From Lathyrus oleraceus (taxonomy: Eukaryota > Streptophyta > Magnoliopsida > Fabales > Fabaceae): 64,000 bases of DNA. A program made the translations under genes and the position numbers. Positions 60,363-64,000 of the stretch are shown here, piece after piece. The first letter of the stretch is position 1. Each line of letters opens with the position of its first letter. The notes beneath the pieces are model-generated. The model made no database searches. It saw only the letters and a program-made list of their open reading frames with translations, and was not told the DNA's origin. The stretch lies in contig NC_066582.1 of NCBI RefSeq assembly GCF_024323335.1, positions 182,932,973 through 182,996,972 on the forward strand, read 5' to 3'.

Positions 60363-60700
60363 CGGAAAAAAGGAAAGAAAACGGAATATGAATGTATTGG
60401 AGAAGGAAGAAAATGGTTAAGAAACAGAATTAGAATTAGAAATGGAATTAGAGTGAATGAACAGTTAGAATTAGAATGAAAGAAAACGATGCAGCAGCAA
60501 ACTAAACAGAGAGAATAAGAAGAGAGAGAAAGGGAAGGTGGATTTAACAGCAAGAGAGAGAGAGAGAAAGAGAGTGTGGTGGTTGTTGAGAGAAAATGAA
60601 GAAGAGAGAAAGAAAAAGAAAATAGTGAGGTTTTGATTGAATTGAAGAGTAGCGGAACAGAAAACGCTAAGCAATATAACTAACAACAAACAAAGATATT
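60363..60700 (-). promoter_or_regulatory. Kinesin 5' UTR and promoter-proximal region
   Basis: Contains a GA/CT-rich tract (- strand CT-rich at about 60550-60620), common in plant leaders and core promoters. No specific TATA box is assigned. Confidence 0.5.
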
Positions 60701-61877
60701 ATTTATTTAATTAATTTATCTAATGTATTTATCACTTTTCTTTACCTTCACTACTTGTATTGAATCACAATCACTTCTTCTATATGCAAACGCAAACGCA
60801 AACGCACAATCTCTCTTTCTCTCTCTATCTATTACCTCTGTTTTTTTTTTCATACATACACATAGTTAGCTCTATAAGAATAAGAATTTTTTATTTTTTA
60901 TTTCTATTAATTTTTGCTTTTATTTATTTATTTATTGTGTAATGACGATTCTACTCCTCGTGGCAAATCCCGATATCCAACTGTCTTCAATCTTTAGTTG
61001 CATTTTCCCTCTTTGCCACTTTTTTCCCTCCATTTATTTATTTTAATTATTTTATTACTTTCTTTTTTGTCTTTTTCAAATAAAAATACAACACCTCGAA
61101 TTGCAAAGGGACCATTTATATTTTGTTATTGCTACTATATTTATATAAATAATTTATATAAATAAGAAAACCCGTGATGGTTATAATTTTTATATTTCCT
61201 CTTGCATGATATAAACAAATTAGAATTTTTAATTTTAAAAGCATGGTTGGTTTCGTTATTTACTAGTAATCTGTAATGCTATAACTTAAAAAAAACAATA
61301 TCATTTGGTTTTAAGTTTACTTTTGTATAGGATTATTTTTTATTTATTAGTTAATATTTTTAAAAACTTATTAATGCTGTTTTTTTAAAATATTTACAAA
61401 TTATTTATCTAATAGTAATATTTCATTAAAATTAATTTTTGGAATTATGTAAAATGAAATGCTTAATCTTTTTATATTTATAATTAGAAAAATAGTATGG
61501 ATTAAATTATGTATTTTATTTTATTTTTTATTTTTAATTTTATTTTATTTAAAAAAATTTCATCCAATGATCTTACTCTAGAAAATATTAAGTTCTATTT
61601 ATAATTTGATGTTTGGACATGACAAATGATTTCGTATGAACTTGAATTAAGTATGACTCTAATATTTTAAGAAGGGGATGAGACAAATAATAGAAAATTT
61701 GTCCAAACTCAGACCAAGATTGATGAAAAAGATTTGTATTGACAAATATTTGAATTTGGATTCTCTTGATATTTAAATATGAGGTGAGACAATTAATAGA
61801 AATATTATTATCAATTTCGAACTCGTCCTTAAATTCGTTTGATTGATCATCAAATTATTTACTTTTTATATTATTGG
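60701..61877. other. AT-rich intergenic spacer
   Basis: Low complexity, with CT-rich microsatellite-like DNA near 60810-60830 and poly-T runs. No gene seen. Confidence 0.6.
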
Positions 61878-62233
61878 ATCATGAGAGGGTCCGAGAATCA
61901 TCACACAAGACTTTAGGAGCAACCACACAAGTAAGAAAGACACCGCATATTAAATCAAAATCTTAAGGCATTGAGTTTATGGGTATTTTCACTTATAAAG
62001 TGTTCAACATTCGATTTTTCATCATCCGATGTGTGACTCATATTCACACTTAATATACCAACAACCCGCCACAAGTGTGAGTCCATTCATTCTTATGGGC
62101 ATATGTTTCCCCTCGTATGAAAGTTTTTTCATCCATATCTACATGCATCATCATCAGATGACCTCAACGAAACACATTTCTTGAACACCCTTGCCATGAA
62201 AACTTTTCGATATAAAGACCCCTAGTCGAACTA
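61878..62233 (-). mobile_element. LTR/TRIM-like fragment and leader beside the shared LTR
   Basis: On the - strand reads TGTTGGTATATTAAGTG, GAGTCACACATCGGATGATG and CTTTATAAGTGAAAATACC, a pattern like the TRIM LTRs. It lies next to a primer-site-like TGGTATCAAAGTC (62234-62246). Borders are not proven. Confidence 0.4.
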
Positions 62234-62249
62234 GACTTTGATACCACTT

Positions 62250-62930
62250 TGTTGGGAAATAATAAAATAATTAGAATATTTTTCTCAAGCGGAATATTTT
62301 CCCAAACTTGTGCAATTTAAATAGAGAACCAACACAATCAATTCTAGAGCACAATAATAAAAAACAGACAAATAAAATAGCAAGAACACCATATTTTTAA
62401 CGTGAAAACCTCTCTCAAAGTGAGAGAATTAAAACCACGAGAGCTAATCCAGTAAAACCTTTCACTATATAAATAATGGGTATACAAAAGTCTTCCTAAT
62501 AGCACTAGGAAATAACAATCTTCACCGATAAACAATAAAGGTGAGAAACACACCATAAACAAATTCTCCACAAAATGTGGGTATAGCAAAACAACTCTAA
62601 GAAAAGGTAAAACTACTCATCATGAATATAAATAGAATTAACTAAGTGATAAGACCAACATACTGAATTTATAGCTCAAACTTAAAAGGTTTGCTACACT
62701 CATCTATCACTTGTGACTTTTCCTCTTCTCTATTGTAGTTATTTGAAACTCTGGTTAAGTTTGTTATTTATGGTGTTGCTTTAAGGATTAAAAAATCTCT
62801 TTCAAACACATGCCTATTGGGTTTGGCCCAAATAAAATAATTCACATAAAAACTTTTTTTTTCTATTTTTATTTTTATCTTTTTTCTAAATAAATGGTGG
62901 GACCCACTTTAAGAATTAACTCATCCTACA
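62250..62930 (-). repeat. Ty1/copia LTR shared between two internal regions
   Basis: 681 bp starting TGTAGGATGAG and ending ...TTTCCCAACA on the - strand. A polypurine tract (GAGGGGAGATT) and RNase H coding lie on its right; a tRNA-Met-type primer site (TGGTATCAAAGTC, 62234-62246) lies on its left. It therefore serves as the 3' LTR of the element to the right and looks like the 5' LTR of another to the left. Confidence 0.72.
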
Positions 62931-62944
62931 AATCTCCCCTCACG

Positions 62945-64000
62945 ACGTAAGTGGGAAGGAACTGCTTCAGCATGTATGCCTTCTTTCTGTAGTTAATCAT
63001 CTTTGTCACAAACAAAGTCTTCGTCATCATATCTAAATTATTTTCGTCAATATGGATCTTCTCATGTGAAAACAAATTTGTCTCTAATGTATCTCGTATT
63101 CAATGATACCACACCTCAATGTGCTTTGATCTGGAATGAAACTTCAAGTTCTTACAAAGATGAATTACGCTCTAATTGTCACAGAACAACATAAATTGCT
63201 CTTGCTTAACACCCAATTCTCGTAGGAATTTCTTCATCCATAAAACTTCATTAGACGCTTCAGTTGTTAAGATATACCCAACCTTAATAGTAGATAAAGC
63301 AACACACTTTTGTAACCATGATTGCCAAGAAACTTTTCCCCCTGCAAAAGTCATAATGTATCCTGAAGTGGATTTTCTAGAATCAATATCACCGGCTATA
63401 TTTGCATTTGCGTAGCCATCTAACATAGGATCACCACTCTTAAAGCATAAGCACATTCTAGAAGTACCTATAAGATATCCGAGAATCCACTCCAGTGCTC
63501 GTCAATGATCTTTACTAGGAATAAGAGAAATCGACTAACATCAGCAACATCATGAGCAACATCTGGTCTCGTGCATATACCATAACATACATCAAACTAC
63601 CAACTGCAGATGCATAAGGAACATTCTTCATATCTTCTTTGCCTTCTTCACTTGTAGGACATTGCTCATAATTCACTTTGAAATAACTATCGAGTGGACT
63701 ACTCACATGTTTTTAATTGCTCATGTTAAACCTCTCTAACACCTTCTCAATCTAATTGTGTTGATACAACCATAATTTACCTTTCTTCCTATCAGGAGAA
63801 ATTCTCATGGCAAGGATTTGTTGTGCAGGACTTAAGTCCTTTATTGCGAAGGACTTACTTAACTCTTTCTTTAAACTTTGAATTTTCTTAGTGTCAAGAA
63901 CAACAATCAACATGTCATCAACATATAACAAGAGAATAATATAATCACCATCAGAGAATTTCTTTACAAACACACAATGATCAACAATGGTTTTACCATA
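62945..64000 (-). pseudogene. Ty1/copia RT and RNase H end, degenerate, running off the window
   Basis: Frames at 63752-63973 carry the RT motif LLLYVDDMLIV and the KDLSPAQQILAMRI stretch. 63515-63706 has MKNVPYASAVGSLMYVMV, and 63172-63456 has the RNase H block with GYANANIAGD, SRKSTSGY and the FCDN end. The RKSTSGY and YASAVGSLMY forms suggest a Tork-like lineage. Frameshifts and a displaced frame separate the pieces. The upstream half of the element lies beyond 64000. Confidence 0.88.

Overview
The window is nuclear DNA from a flowering plant, most likely a large-genome legume of the Fabeae type (pea, vetch or lentil relatives). The signs are spliced genes with GT-AG introns, very AT-rich intergenic DNA, long (TA)n arrays, a Tat/Ogre-type Ty3/gypsy retrotransposon, and several plant-mobile-domain (PMD) remnants. 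The genus is inferred, not proven.

Only two host genes are convincing. On the + strand, 20000-22910 is a two-exon leucine-rich-repeat receptor-like kinase of the At5g67200-like group, 638 aa, with a degenerate catalytic loop (probable pseudokinase). On the - strand, 51504-60362 is a 25-exon gene for a 1,030-aa kinesin-4 motor of the FRA1/KIN-4A type. Its exons were joined by reading every splice site, and the frame closes without a break.

Everything else is transposon DNA or its relics. Region 1-14640 holds duplicated Ogre-like noncoding segments (1-1393 matches 12655-14027; 1690-2096 plus 7711-8300 matches 10470-11650). These are interrupted by a complete but coding-dead Ty1/copia element (2097-7705, TSD TACAA) and by a 5'-truncated PMD pseudogene with a terminal fragment of its DNA transposon (about 8304-10440). 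Region 14640-19400 is AT-rich and has a LINE zinc-knuckle fragment, a gypsy gag relic and microsatellites.

Region 23633-48862 is a four-level nest. A TIR-type, MULE-like DNA transposon carrying a PMD gene tail contains a truncated Ty3/gypsy Tat element (24102-48237). That contains a solo LTR (27582-44144, TSD GGTAC), which contains a 15.2-kb Ogre-type element (28426-43605, TSD ATGAG, two 2,008-bp LTRs). The innermost element is young and keeps ORF1, gag-protease and pol open except for one nonsense codon in the integrase. All retroelement coding here is on the - strand; the solo LTR reads +.

Region 48870-50750 has a LINE reverse-transcriptase relic split by a 262-bp TRIM-like element. Region 60700-64000 has AT-rich spacer, an LTR flanked on opposite sides by a PBS and by a PPT, and the degenerate RT-RNase H end of a second Ty1/copia element that runs off the window.
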